Origin: UBA6136 sp041158345 | GTDB taxonomy: Bacteria > Pseudomonadota > Gammaproteobacteria > Methylococcales > Methylococcaceae | NCBI GenBank assembly: GCA_041158345.1 | Contig: JBEBBO010000055.1 | Coordinates: 1-11,892, forward strand | Length of the DNA stretch: 11,892 nt | Direction of reading: 5' to 3' | In this document: positions 1-6,674 of the stretch, one piece after another | Numbering within the stretch: the first letter of the stretch is position 1 | How the letters are laid out: every line of letters begins with the position of its first letter | The notes under the pieces: model-generated | What the model saw: the letters and a program-made list of their open reading frames with translations, nothing else | Database searches by the model: none | What the model was told of the DNA's origin: nothing | Position numbers and translations under genes: made by a program

Positions 1-893
1 GTGTCATCCTCCAGCCGAACCAGAATTTCAGGCGAGGAACCCACGATCTGAAAATCGCCCAGATCCAGATGGAACATATAGGGCGAGGGATTCAGGGAAC
101 GAAGGGCACGATACAGATCGAGAGCGGGCGCTTCGAATGGAATCGACATCCGTTGCGACAGCACCACCTGCATCACATCGCCATCGACGATGTATTCCTT
201 CACCTTCCCCACAGCCCGTTCAAAGCCGACCTGTGTGAAACCGGAGACAAAATCGGATTCATCGACCTCCCGTCCGGAAGCACGATGCACCTCCGGCAGG
301 CGCGTTTCGCGAAGCTTTCGGATGAGGTCATCCAGACGATCTTCAGCGAGGGTCTGGGCATCCGATTCTGAGGGATCCGCATGGGTGATGACGATGAGGC
401 GACCTTTGAGATTGTCAAAAACCAGAACATCCTCTGACACCATCAAAAGAATGTCAGGCACCCCCAAGGGATCCGGCTTTTCGCTTTTGAGTCGGGGTTC
501 GATGTAGTGGATGGTTTCGTAGCCAAAATACCCGACCAAGCCGCCTGTAAATCGGGGCAAGCCTTCGATGGTTGGCACCTTGAAGCCTTTCGAGAACTGC
601 CGGATCCACTCGAGAGGATCCTCAACGGTGAGTCGCTGCTCGACGACCCCCTCGTTCTCCAGTTCGATCTCGGAACCTTTGACCCGGATGATCCTTCGGG
701 ACGGCAAGCCGATAATTGAATAGCGACCCCACTGCTCCCCGCCATGCACCGACTCAAAAAGGTATCCGTACGGCCGGTTGGCCAGCTTGAGATAGGCGCT
801 TAAAGGGGTGTCCAGGTCCGCCAGGACCTCACGCCACACCGGGATTCGGTTGTAGCCTGCTTGCGCGTAGTGTTCAAATTCCTGGGGCGTCAT
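1..893 (-). CDS. trpE: Anthranilate synthase component I, N-terminal part (C-terminus outside window)
   Basis: TrpE converts chorismate to anthranilate, using ammonia supplied by the TrpG glutamine amidotransferase; this is the first committed step of tryptophan synthesis in the cytosol. The reading frame is open from an ATG at 893 to the window edge, giving 297 codons. Near the N-terminus residues 45-48 read LFES within a GYLFESVHGGEQWGRYS stretch, matching the LLES region that binds feedback tryptophan. A GGLVGYFGYE segment lies near residue 120. The end of the visible part carries GDVMQVVLSQR and FQIVGSSPEILVR, which belong to the chorismate-binding catalytic domain. The rest of that domain is missing only because the window ends. 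The gene follows gph by 27 bp on the same strand, with an AAAGAAA stretch as a weak ribosome binding site. PabB and other chorismate enzymes are less likely given the LFES element and the rpe-gph context. Confidence 0.95.
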   Translation of the reverse strand, partial: MTPQEFEHYAQAGYNRIPVWREVLADLDTPLSAYLKLANRPYGYLFESVHGGEQWGRYSIIGLPSRRIIRVKGSEIELENEGVVEQRLTVEDPLEWIRQFSKGFKVPTIEGLPRFTGGLVGYFGYETIHYIEPRLKSEKPDPLGVPDILLMVSEDVLVFDNLKGRLIVITHADPSESDAQTLAEDRLDDLIRKLRETRLPEVHRASGREVDESDFVSGFTQVGFERAVGKVKEYIVDGDVMQVVLSQRMSIPFEAPALDLYRALRSLNPSPYMFHLDLGDFQIVGSSPEILVRLEDD

Positions 894-920
894 GTTTTCT
901 TTAAAGTGATCCGTTGTCGA

Positions 921-1616
921 TCAATGGAGCGCATTCGGCTGTGCCGCTTCAATCCAGCGGGGAAGTTCGCTCAAGTCCGAGAGCACAAGGTCCGGCAAAA
1001 AGGATTCGACCGATTCACCCCCATGATACCCATAAGGGACCATCACGAGCATCATCCCGGCCGCACGCGCCGCTTTGGCATCGGCTGAGGAGTCGCCCAC
1101 CATAAGCGCATCTTCAGGGGCCACCCCGAGACGCTGCGCCGTATCGAGAAGCGCATCGGGTTCCGGCTTCGGGCGTGCAAACTGATCTCCAGACGCCAGC
1201 ACATCGAAATAGCTCAGAATCCGGAGACTTTCGAGAACTCTCGCCGTAAAACGGGAATCTTTGTTGGTGACGCAGGCCATCGGAATCTGAAGCGCCCGAA
1301 GCGCATCCAGACACTCGATCACACCCGGGTATAACTGACTTCTTTCTGCCAGCCCCTCACCGTAGAAATCCACATAGAGCGCCTCGGCCCGAGCATAGTC
1401 CTCAGGCATCCCCTCAGGCCATAGATCCCCGGTCAAGGCACGCTTGATCAGCATCGGCTGACCGCGACCAATCCATCCCCTGACCCGGTCTTCGCCGGCC
1501 GGCTGGCGGCCCAGCGCCACCAGCATGCGGTCCACGGCCAAGGCCAGGTCCGGCGCGCTGTCGACCAGCGTGCCGTCGAGGTCAAAAAGGACTAGTGATG
1601 GCCGCCGCCGCAACAT
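921..1616 (-). CDS. gph: Phosphoglycolate phosphatase, HAD superfamily
   Basis: This 231-residue protein is a haloacid dehalogenase-type phosphatase that probably removes phosphate from 2-phosphoglycolate. All four HAD motifs are visible: FDLDGTLVDSAPDLA with nucleophile Asp12 and acid/base Asp14, VTNK with Thr117, RPKPEP with Lys150, and GDSSADAKAARAAG with Asp174 and Asp178. Residues about 20-90 form the helical cap. Length is normal for Gph. The DSAPDL continuation of motif I and the position after rpe favour Gph over other HAD phosphatases. The ATG at 1616 lies inside the end of rpe, a 25 bp overlap, and has only a poor ribosome binding site (AAGAGCGGCGG directly before ATG), which suggests translational coupling to rpe. 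No later in-frame start is compatible with motif I except the adjacent TTG codon. Confidence 0.95.
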   Translation of the reverse strand: MLRRRPSLVLFDLDGTLVDSAPDLALAVDRMLVALGRQPAGEDRVRGWIGRGQPMLIKRALTGDLWPEGMPEDYARAEALYVDFYGEGLAERSQLYPGVIECLDALRALQIPMACVTNKDSRFTARVLESLRILSYFDVLASGDQFARPKPEPDALLDTAQRLGVAPEDALMVGDSSADAKAARAAGMMLVMVPYGYHGGESVESFLPDLVLSDLSELPRWIEAAQPNALH

Positions 1617-2329
1617 CCGCCGCTCTTGTGGGATTCAAACGGTGCCGCGAGGGCCAGTTCGTCACGCAACTTCTTGATGATGGTGTCATAGTGATTCGGA
1701 TCGGCCGCATTTGCCGCGCCGAAGACCGCAGAGCCTGCAACAAAGGTATCCACACCCGCTTCACGGATTTCGCGGATATTCGCAGGACCCACACCGCCGT
1801 CGATTTCAAGGCGGATGTCTCGGCCTGAGGCATCGATGATCTGGCGGACGTGGCGCGCCTTCTCTAGAACGTAAGGAATAAACTTCTGGCCACCGAACCC
1901 TGGGTTGACGGACATCAGCAGAACCATGTCGATGTTGTCGAGGGTGTACTCGAGGACATCGATCGGGGTGGCCGGATTGAAGACCAGACCCGGCTTGCAA
2001 CCTGCTTCACGAATCAGACCGATGGTCCGGTCGATGTGCTCAGAGGCTTCGGGATGGAACGTAATGTAGGTGGCACCCGCCTTGGCGAAATCCGGAATGA
2101 TGCGATCGACCGGCTTGACCATCAGATGAACGTCGATCGGCGCCGTCACCCCATGCTTGCGCAAAGCCTCACACACCAGAGGACCAATGGTCAGGTTTGG
2201 CACGTAGTGGTTGTCCATCACGTCGAAATGGACGACGTCCGCGCCTGCCGTCAGGACATTCACGACTTCTTCGCCGAGACGGGCGAAATCGGCAGACAGG
2301 ATGGAGGGGGCAATCCAGGGCTTGTTCAT
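1592..2329 (-). CDS. rpe: Ribulose-phosphate 3-epimerase with extra Cys/His C-terminal tail
   Basis: Rpe interconverts ribulose 5-phosphate and xylulose 5-phosphate in the pentose phosphate pathway (and the Calvin cycle where present). The TIM-barrel signatures are complete: APSILSADF with Ser9, VVHFDVMDNHYVPN with His34 and Asp36, DVHLMVKPVD with His68, LLMSVNPGFGGQ, and LEIDGGV with Asp177. Ser9, His34, Asp36, His68 and Asp177 correspond to the known metal-binding and catalytic residues. The start is an ATG with GTGAGG ending five bases upstream. At 245 residues it is about 20 longer than the usual 220-225. The excess is C-terminal and ends in HKSGGCCGGGHH, which resembles the metal-binding tail of SlyD. 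The last eight codons overlap the start of gph. It heads an rpe-gph-trpE series after a 142 bp gap, so transcription may restart here. Confidence 0.98.
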   Translation of the reverse strand: MNKPWIAPSILSADFARLGEEVVNVLTAGADVVHFDVMDNHYVPNLTIGPLVCEALRKHGVTAPIDVHLMVKPVDRIIPDFAKAGATYITFHPEASEHIDRTIGLIREAGCKPGLVFNPATPIDVLEYTLDNIDMVLLMSVNPGFGGQKFIPYVLEKARHVRQIIDASGRDIRLEIDGGVGPANIREIREAGVDTFVAGSAVFGAANAADPNHYDTIIKKLRDELALAAPFESHKSGGCCGGGHH

Positions 2330-2471
2330 TTGGGCCTCACTATGATGGGTTCGATTCAGTTCGGGTGTCTGGGCAAGGCTCTAGCCACCCGTCGACCAAG
2401 CTGCCCATTGTCCCACTCCCCCAAAACACCGGCAAGACATTGTCCGCATTCAGGGCAAGGAAATCCCCGAA
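2330..2471. other. 142 bp intergenic gap, longest in the window
   Basis: This stretch separates the end of the propeller gene from rpe. I see no hairpin followed by a T-run that would act as an intrinsic terminator, and no convincing -35/-10 pair. GGGCAAGG occurs twice (2371-2378 and 2453-2460), but that is too short to mean much. Read on in the frame of the upstream gene there are about 45 sense codons before the next stop, with no recognisable protein similarity. Given the functional break, a promoter for rpe-gph-trpE is likely here, though it is not visible as a consensus. Confidence 0.5.
2335..2340 (-). promoter_or_regulatory. Ribosome binding site of rpe
   Basis: GTGAGG on the minus strand ends five bases before the ATG at 2329. 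This is one of the better Shine-Dalgarno matches in the window and supports that start. Confidence 0.6.
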
Positions 2472-3407
2472 TCAGAGGACTCTTTCGGCATCCATGACCA
2501 TCAGATCGCCATGGACATCCAGATGATGGAGTCCCCGCCAGCCGCCCGCTGCCGCACCGGTCAAGTGCCAAAGCGGTGTTTCGCGGTAGGTCGTGGGGGT
2601 TAATTCTTCGATCTCGGAGAGGTTCAACCCCGCGCCATAATGGGGGCGGCAATCCTGTGAAGGGCGCAAAAGCCGGCCGGCCGCATCCTTGAAAACGCGC
2701 CCCCCGGGTCGTCCACGCCGAAAATCACGCACCAAGGGGTTGAGAGGATGCGGGGTCCAGGTTCCGGTCAAGGGATGATCGGTGTGATAGGCGCAAAGAC
2801 TCTCGTCATAACGAAGCCCCTTGGCCTTGACGGCACAAAAGAGCCACCAGCGACCGCCATGCTCGAACACGGTGACATCCACCATCCGGACGCCTTTGAA
2901 CCAGGTGGCTACCCGTTCAAATCGAGTGGGGTAATCCACACAGCGATACACATCGACCCGCCGAGCCGCCTTTTGCTCGGGAACCATGTAGAGCGCACCC
3001 TCCACGGTGAAGAGATAGGGATAGGACAAATGATGCGGCTCAGCCAGGACGATTTGAGGTTCACCCATCGCCTTGCCCTGCGAATCAATGGCCATCACGC
3101 TGATCCGCCCCCGCCCCTCGGCGTAGGGGTATTCCTCGAAAAAAAGATGCCGCTGATCGCCGATGGACCAAAGGAAGGGATCGGCCCAAAATCGGTCTCG
3201 GGGCGGCATCAGCGCGCCCAACTTCTGGGGATCCGGCGGGGCCCCGCCGAGATCCTTCGGGCGCGGACCGCATAACAGGAACCATTGACGCGATGCTTCT
3301 TCCTCGCGCCGTTTTTCTGAATGCTGTGAGAAAAAGGTCGCTCGCAACCGGCTCCAATTCCATCGGAGCATTCGGGAAATGGCCGACGTTTTAGCCCCCA
3401 TCCCCAT
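2472..3407 (-). CDS. Five-bladed beta-propeller protein, glucosamine inositolphosphorylceramide transferase N-terminal-like
   Basis: This 311-residue soluble protein resembles the beta-propeller domain named after plant glucosamine inositolphosphorylceramide transferase (GINT1 N-terminal domain, related in fold to GH43/GH68 propellers). It occurs in many bacterial polysaccharide clusters without an established activity. Visible signatures are DRFWADPFLW (71-80), HLFFEEYPY (87-95), HLSYPYLF (126-133) followed by LYMVPE (139-144), DVTVFEHGGRWWLF (177-190), and RPSQDCRPHYG (248-258), each probably from one blade. The first 40 residues are basic, with no clear signal peptide or membrane helix. 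In other bacteria the domain is often fused to a formyltransferase-like domain; none is present here. The ATG at 3407 overlaps the end of the acetyltransferase gene by 17 bp. A second ATG at 3401 and the ATG encoding Met13 are alternative starts. A role in glycan transfer or trimming is inference from context. Confidence 0.75.
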   Translation of the reverse strand: MGMGAKTSAISRMLRWNWSRLRATFFSQHSEKRREEEASRQWFLLCGPRPKDLGGAPPDPQKLGALMPPRDRFWADPFLWSIGDQRHLFFEEYPYAEGRGRISVMAIDSQGKAMGEPQIVLAEPHHLSYPYLFTVEGALYMVPEQKAARRVDVYRCVDYPTRFERVATWFKGVRMVDVTVFEHGGRWWLFCAVKAKGLRYDESLCAYHTDHPLTGTWTPHPLNPLVRDFRRGRPGGRVFKDAAGRLLRPSQDCRPHYGAGLNLSEIEELTPTTYRETPLWHLTGAAAGGWRGLHHLDVHGDLMVMDAERVL

Positions 3408-4464
3408 CCCCCCGGGTCACATACAGTTCAGGCACGTCAATCCGTCGCACAACCGTCGGCATCGGCTGGTCCCGATGGCGTCGTTGGCGAAAGCCCAAAC
3501 TCTCGAGAACGCCCTGAACGGCCTTGGACCCGCAATAGCACTCAAGGCGGGTGACGCCATCCCGTCGAAGACGCCGGAGGCCGTCGGTCATTAGGGTTTT
3601 CAAGACGGTGGGATCATCGTTTCGCGCCAGAAGATCAAGGACATGCGCTCGGGGTTGCCCATGGCGCTCAAAACGGCCCAAAACGAGATACCCCATCAGC
3701 ACCTCGCCCCCGGAAAGGGTGAGTACCTCGTAAACGGTGTCCGGATTTTGCCGGTAACGCCAGTTCAAAACGGCCGCATCGCGGCGGGTAATGGCCCGAT
3801 GCTGCTGAAGTGCCTCATCAAAAAGCGCATCAAAGCGCGCATCGAAGGCCCCCTCGAGGATCGAGACGGCCGCCGTGGTCTTCGGGATGGCCGGCAGGAA
3901 AAGATCGGCGATGGATCCCAAAAGCCAACCTAGAGGGCGCCCGACATGGCGGGCCAATAAGGCTTTTAAAGAGACCGTCCGGGCCCAACTGCCGGTACCC
4001 GGCTGATCCACAGTCCCGACCTTGTAGGCCACGACCAGCATGGGATCGGTCAGGTGTTTTCCAAGGTGATGCCGCGGGCATTCAGGATGATTGAGGATCG
4101 CACCCACCAAGCCCGAAGAAAGATCTATCCCTTCCGCCAGGAGCCCTTTTTTCCCGAGGCTTCGAAGGGCCTGGCGAACCCGGCTCCAGTGTGCCAATGC
4201 ATCCGCAAACCAGACTGCATCCGGCACAGGCTTTCCATCAATAAAAAGCCCGGAAGGAATGGTGGCCATGCTCGCCAGCAACTGCCCCTCCCAAACGGCC
4301 ACCATCCCCTGATAGCCGGCCCCCTCAAGCTTAGGGTCTTGATGCCATTGCCAGGCCCAGCGGGCATCGGCACGGTCGGCCGCCTCGTCGCCAAAGACAT
4401 CACGAATCAATCCGATAATTTCCGGGCGATCGCTCTCCCGGGCTTTTCGGATCTCAAACGCCAC
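3391..4464 (-). CDS. GNAT-family acyltransferase with two GNAT-like halves
   Basis: The protein (357 residues from the chosen start) looks like the large GNAT-type acyltransferases found in exopolysaccharide clusters, which probably acylate an amino group on a sugar; substrate and donor are not evident. The N-terminal half starts IRKARESDRPEIIGLIRDVFG and has RWAWQWHQDP (35-44). The C-terminal half has LNWRYRQNPDTVYEV (233-247) and ends in LECYCGSKAVQGVLESLGF (307-325), the closing strand-helix-strand of a GNAT fold. The repeated Trp-Trp/Tyr-Pro motif suggests two GNAT-like domains in tandem. I chose GTG 4464 because GGAGG lies five bases upstream and the fold begins directly after it. ATG 4509, preceded by AGGAGG at three bases, would add 15 residues and is a real alternative. 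From 4464 the overlap with the GT2 gene is 11 bp. Confidence 0.75.
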   Translation of the reverse strand: MAFEIRKARESDRPEIIGLIRDVFGDEAADRADARWAWQWHQDPKLEGAGYQGMVAVWEGQLLASMATIPSGLFIDGKPVPDAVWFADALAHWSRVRQALRSLGKKGLLAEGIDLSSGLVGAILNHPECPRHHLGKHLTDPMLVVAYKVGTVDQPGTGSWARTVSLKALLARHVGRPLGWLLGSIADLFLPAIPKTTAAVSILEGAFDARFDALFDEALQQHRAITRRDAAVLNWRYRQNPDTVYEVLTLSGGEVLMGYLVLGRFERHGQPRAHVLDLLARNDDPTVLKTLMTDGLRRLRRDGVTRLECYCGSKAVQGVLESLGFRQRRHRDQPMPTVVRRIDVPELYVTRGDGDGG

Positions 4465-5449
4465 AACACCCTCCGGAGCGCGGGGGGTCAAGCTCGGTAT
4501 GCCCCGCATTTTCCTCCTCAATGGTTCGAAGCACCGTCTTGAAGTTCATCGTTGCCCCTTCCCTGATTTCCCGGCGGATCCTGAGCACCTCCGGCAGTTT
4601 TGAGAGCGCACTCAACAAGGCAGAAACATAGCCCACATCGCCAGACAGCATCCTCAAGAAAAGGCGAATCAGAATTCGAGGGGGCGCTGTCAAGAAAAGG
4701 CTCAGCGCGGGATAATGAATCCACTCCGCCAAGAGTTTGTTGCGCTGGAGCGCCCAACGGATCTTGCGCTTTTTCACGTGATCACGAATCGACCCCTTTT
4801 CCTGGTGGAGGACCAGACTGCGAGGCTCAAGCCAGGTTTCCCAGCCCCGACGCCAAGCCCTGACGCCCAAATCAAAGTCTTCCCAGTAAAACGGCTTCAA
4901 AAGAGGCAAGAATCCCCCGAGCGCGAGAAACTTCTCGCGGCTGACGGCCATTGATCCCCCCGAGGCGTAGAGGCACAGCCATCCCTCAAGACCCAAATCC
5001 GGGGTCGGCAAGCGTTTCAGTGCGCCCCATCGAAAGACATAGCGGCTGAGGCAGTAAGGATGTGGCGCCGGTTGATCCACCCGAATGGCCGATTGGACTG
5101 CAAAAACGTTGGCACCCTCGAGGCGTGCCACCAGCGGGGCAATGAAATCGGGTTCCGGCTGAACATCAGAATTCAAAAGAATCAAAACCTCATCGGTGGC
5201 CGCCTGAACCCCGGAATGAATCGCTTCGGAAAAGCCCCGATTTTCAGCGTGAATCACGCAATGCACATCCGGAAACTCGTTTTTTAGAACGTCAAGACTC
5301 GCATCGGTTGAGCCATCGTCCACGACGATCACTCGCCCGCCCCCGGGGTACGCCGAAAGCGCGGAGCGCACCGTGGGAAGGTTCTCCCTCAGGAGTTGAG
5401 CGCCATTGAAGTTAGGGATAATCAGGCTGACCGGTGGTTGAAACGACAT
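4454..5449 (-). CDS. Glycosyltransferase family 2
   Basis: This 331-residue protein is a GT-A fold inverting glycosyltransferase that uses a nucleotide-sugar donor, probably at the cytoplasmic face of the inner membrane. It opens with VSLIIPNFNG (7-16), followed by VVDDGSTDASL (42-52) for nucleotide binding, LLNSDVQPEPD (91-101) with the metal-binding DXD-type motif at Ser94-Asp95, ASGGSMAVSREKF (162-174), and YWEDFDLGVRAWRRGW (188-203) with the ED catalytic-base motif. This set resembles rhamnosyltransferase-like GT2 enzymes, but the sugar cannot be named. Residues about 245-290 are hydrophobic and amphipathic and may hold the enzyme to the membrane. The ATG at 5449 lies four bases after the ligase stop, with GAGG only two bases upstream. 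The C-terminus, RSGGCCGV, lies partly in the overlap with the next gene. Confidence 0.93.
   Translation of the reverse strand: MSFQPPVSLIIPNFNGAQLLRENLPTVRSALSAYPGGGRVIVVDDGSTDASLDVLKNEFPDVHCVIHAENRGFSEAIHSGVQAATDEVLILLNSDVQPEPDFIAPLVARLEGANVFAVQSAIRVDQPAPHPYCLSRYVFRWGALKRLPTPDLGLEGWLCLYASGGSMAVSREKFLALGGFLPLLKPFYWEDFDLGVRAWRRGWETWLEPRSLVLHQEKGSIRDHVKKRKIRWALQRNKLLAEWIHYPALSLFLTAPPRILIRLFLRMLSGDVGYVSALLSALSKLPEVLRIRREIREGATMNFKTVLRTIEEENAGHTELDPPRSGGCCGV
4470..4474 (-). promoter_or_regulatory. Ribosome binding site favouring GTG 4464
   Basis: A perfect GGAGG on the minus strand lies five bases before GTG 4464, inside the last codons of the upstream glycosyltransferase, where it encodes part of Ser-Gly-Gly. 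It supports a GTG start over ATG 4509. The competing AGGAGG at 4513-4518 stands only three bases from that ATG. Confidence 0.5.
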
Positions 5450-5453
5450 AACC

Positions 5454-6674
5454 TCAGCGTCCTATGACGGAAGGCCTTTGGCCTCGCTCGATGTAAAACA
5501 AGATCAGGCTGACCAGAATGCCAAAGGGCAGTAGGAAATCTCGGGAGAAAAACGGGATCGTGAAGACTCCGTGCACCAACGACGCGGTGAGTGTCGAGAC
5601 CAACACATAACCCTCTAAGCGGTGGATTGGATCCGTGCAGCGCCCCAAGGCCTGGACCAGAGCGCCAAAGAGTGTCAGGACTGCCCCAAAGATCACCACC
5701 AGCCCCAAGAGGCCATGGCTGTAGAGAATCTCAAAAAAGAAGTTGTGTGGGGAGAGAAAGACTCGAAATTGTTGCTCTACACCCCGACTGTGGAAATCCA
5801 TCAAGAACTGTCCAAGGCCATGTCCAAAAAGCCACTGCGCCTGCGTATTGGAGACCAACATATCGAAAACCTGAAGCCAGATCTCTGCACGTTCATCCCA
5901 TCGAAGATTGATGAACAGATCGTCGATACGGTCTGAAAAATGCCCAATATTCCCAAGATAGAGTGTCCCGAGAATCAAGCTGGTGCCACCTGCAATCCAG
6001 AGCCTTGCGGCTGGCGCCACCAGGGGAATGAGAATGAGAGCCGACGCAACTGCCGCCAGAAATCCAGGCCGCGACTTCGAGGCAAGCAGAAGGACAAGAT
6101 CCCCCATCAGTGCCGCAAGATAAAGATAACGCAAAAGCCCCCGACCTCGCAGGGTGGCCAGCACCAGAGCCGGCGCGGTCAGTACCACGTACTCTGAAAG
6201 GTAATGAATATTGCTGAAGAGCCCAGGATATCCCCTGCCCTCAAAAAGTGCCCCTTGATAGAAAAAGTCAGCCACGCCGTTGAGAACCACAAAAGCCCCA
6301 AGCAGGGGACCTCGAAGATCACACCAGGCCACGCGAGAGAACAGCTGCGACGGCAACTGAAAAAAACCGACCCCAATCAGGCCCAACCAAATGAGGTTAT
6401 TACCAGTCTGCCAGAACTGTCCCTGATTGACCGCAACACCCCACACCCAGATGACAGCAATCACGCCGAGCACCCAGCGAAGGGTGGGCGGAAGAATGAG
6501 AGGACGTTCCCCTCCAATGGCCTTCAAAAGGACACCGACGGCCAGAATATCCAACGCCTGATGGAAGGTCCCACGAGCAAAGAGCAGAGATAAAACAAGA
6601 CTGAGAAAGCCCACTTCGATGATGCGCGTCGAGGGACCCGGGATACGGCCTACGTCGGATGCGGTGTAATTCAA
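5454..6674 (-). CDS. O-antigen ligase/polymerase family membrane protein (Wzy/WaaL type)
   Basis: A 406-residue protein with about ten to twelve predicted membrane helices, belonging to the Wzy_C/WaaL superfamily. These inner-membrane enzymes take a lipid-linked glycan on the periplasmic side and polymerise it, ligate it to lipid A core, or (in PglL/PilO relatives) transfer it to protein. Family marks are SKSRPGF (199-205) with conserved Arg202, RWDERAEIW (258-266), the FGHGLGQF turn (283-290), and SPHNFFFEILYSHGLLGL (308-325), whose His/Asn and Gly residues match the ligase motif in the large periplasmic loop. Polymerase, ligase and O-oligosaccharyltransferase cannot be separated from sequence alone. 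The start is a TTG at 6674 that overlaps the stop of the GT4 gene as TTGA, implying coupled translation. A GTG at residue 21 is an alternative without a ribosome binding site. The stop lies four bases before the GT2 start. Confidence 0.85.
   Translation of the reverse strand: MNYTASDVGRIPGPSTRIIEVGFLSLVLSLLFARGTFHQALDILAVGVLLKAIGGERPLILPPTLRWVLGVIAVIWVWGVAVNQGQFWQTGNNLIWLGLIGVGFFQLPSQLFSRVAWCDLRGPLLGAFVVLNGVADFFYQGALFEGRGYPGLFSNIHYLSEYVVLTAPALVLATLRGRGLLRYLYLAALMGDLVLLLASKSRPGFLAAVASALILIPLVAPAARLWIAGGTSLILGTLYLGNIGHFSDRIDDLFINLRWDERAEIWLQVFDMLVSNTQAQWLFGHGLGQFLMDFHSRGVEQQFRVFLSPHNFFFEILYSHGLLGLVVIFGAVLTLFGALVQALGRCTDPIHRLEGYVLVSTLTASLVHGVFTIPFFSRDFLLPFGILVSLILFYIERGQRPSVIGR

Noticed and set aside
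69..719. Small plus-strand frames at the left end
   Set aside because: The minus-strand TrpE frame is open throughout with clear motifs, so these are shadows.
2371..2460. Repeated GGGCAAGG (2371-2378 and 2453-2460), with a related GGCAAG between them
   Set aside because: Eight bases, irregular spacing and no symmetry; not enough to call an operator.
2036..2497. 153-codon plus-strand open frame over the rpe start and the intergenic gap
   Set aside because: Most of it is the complement of conserved rpe codons and it has no recognisable similarity or ribosome binding site; the part over the gap alone is too short to judge.
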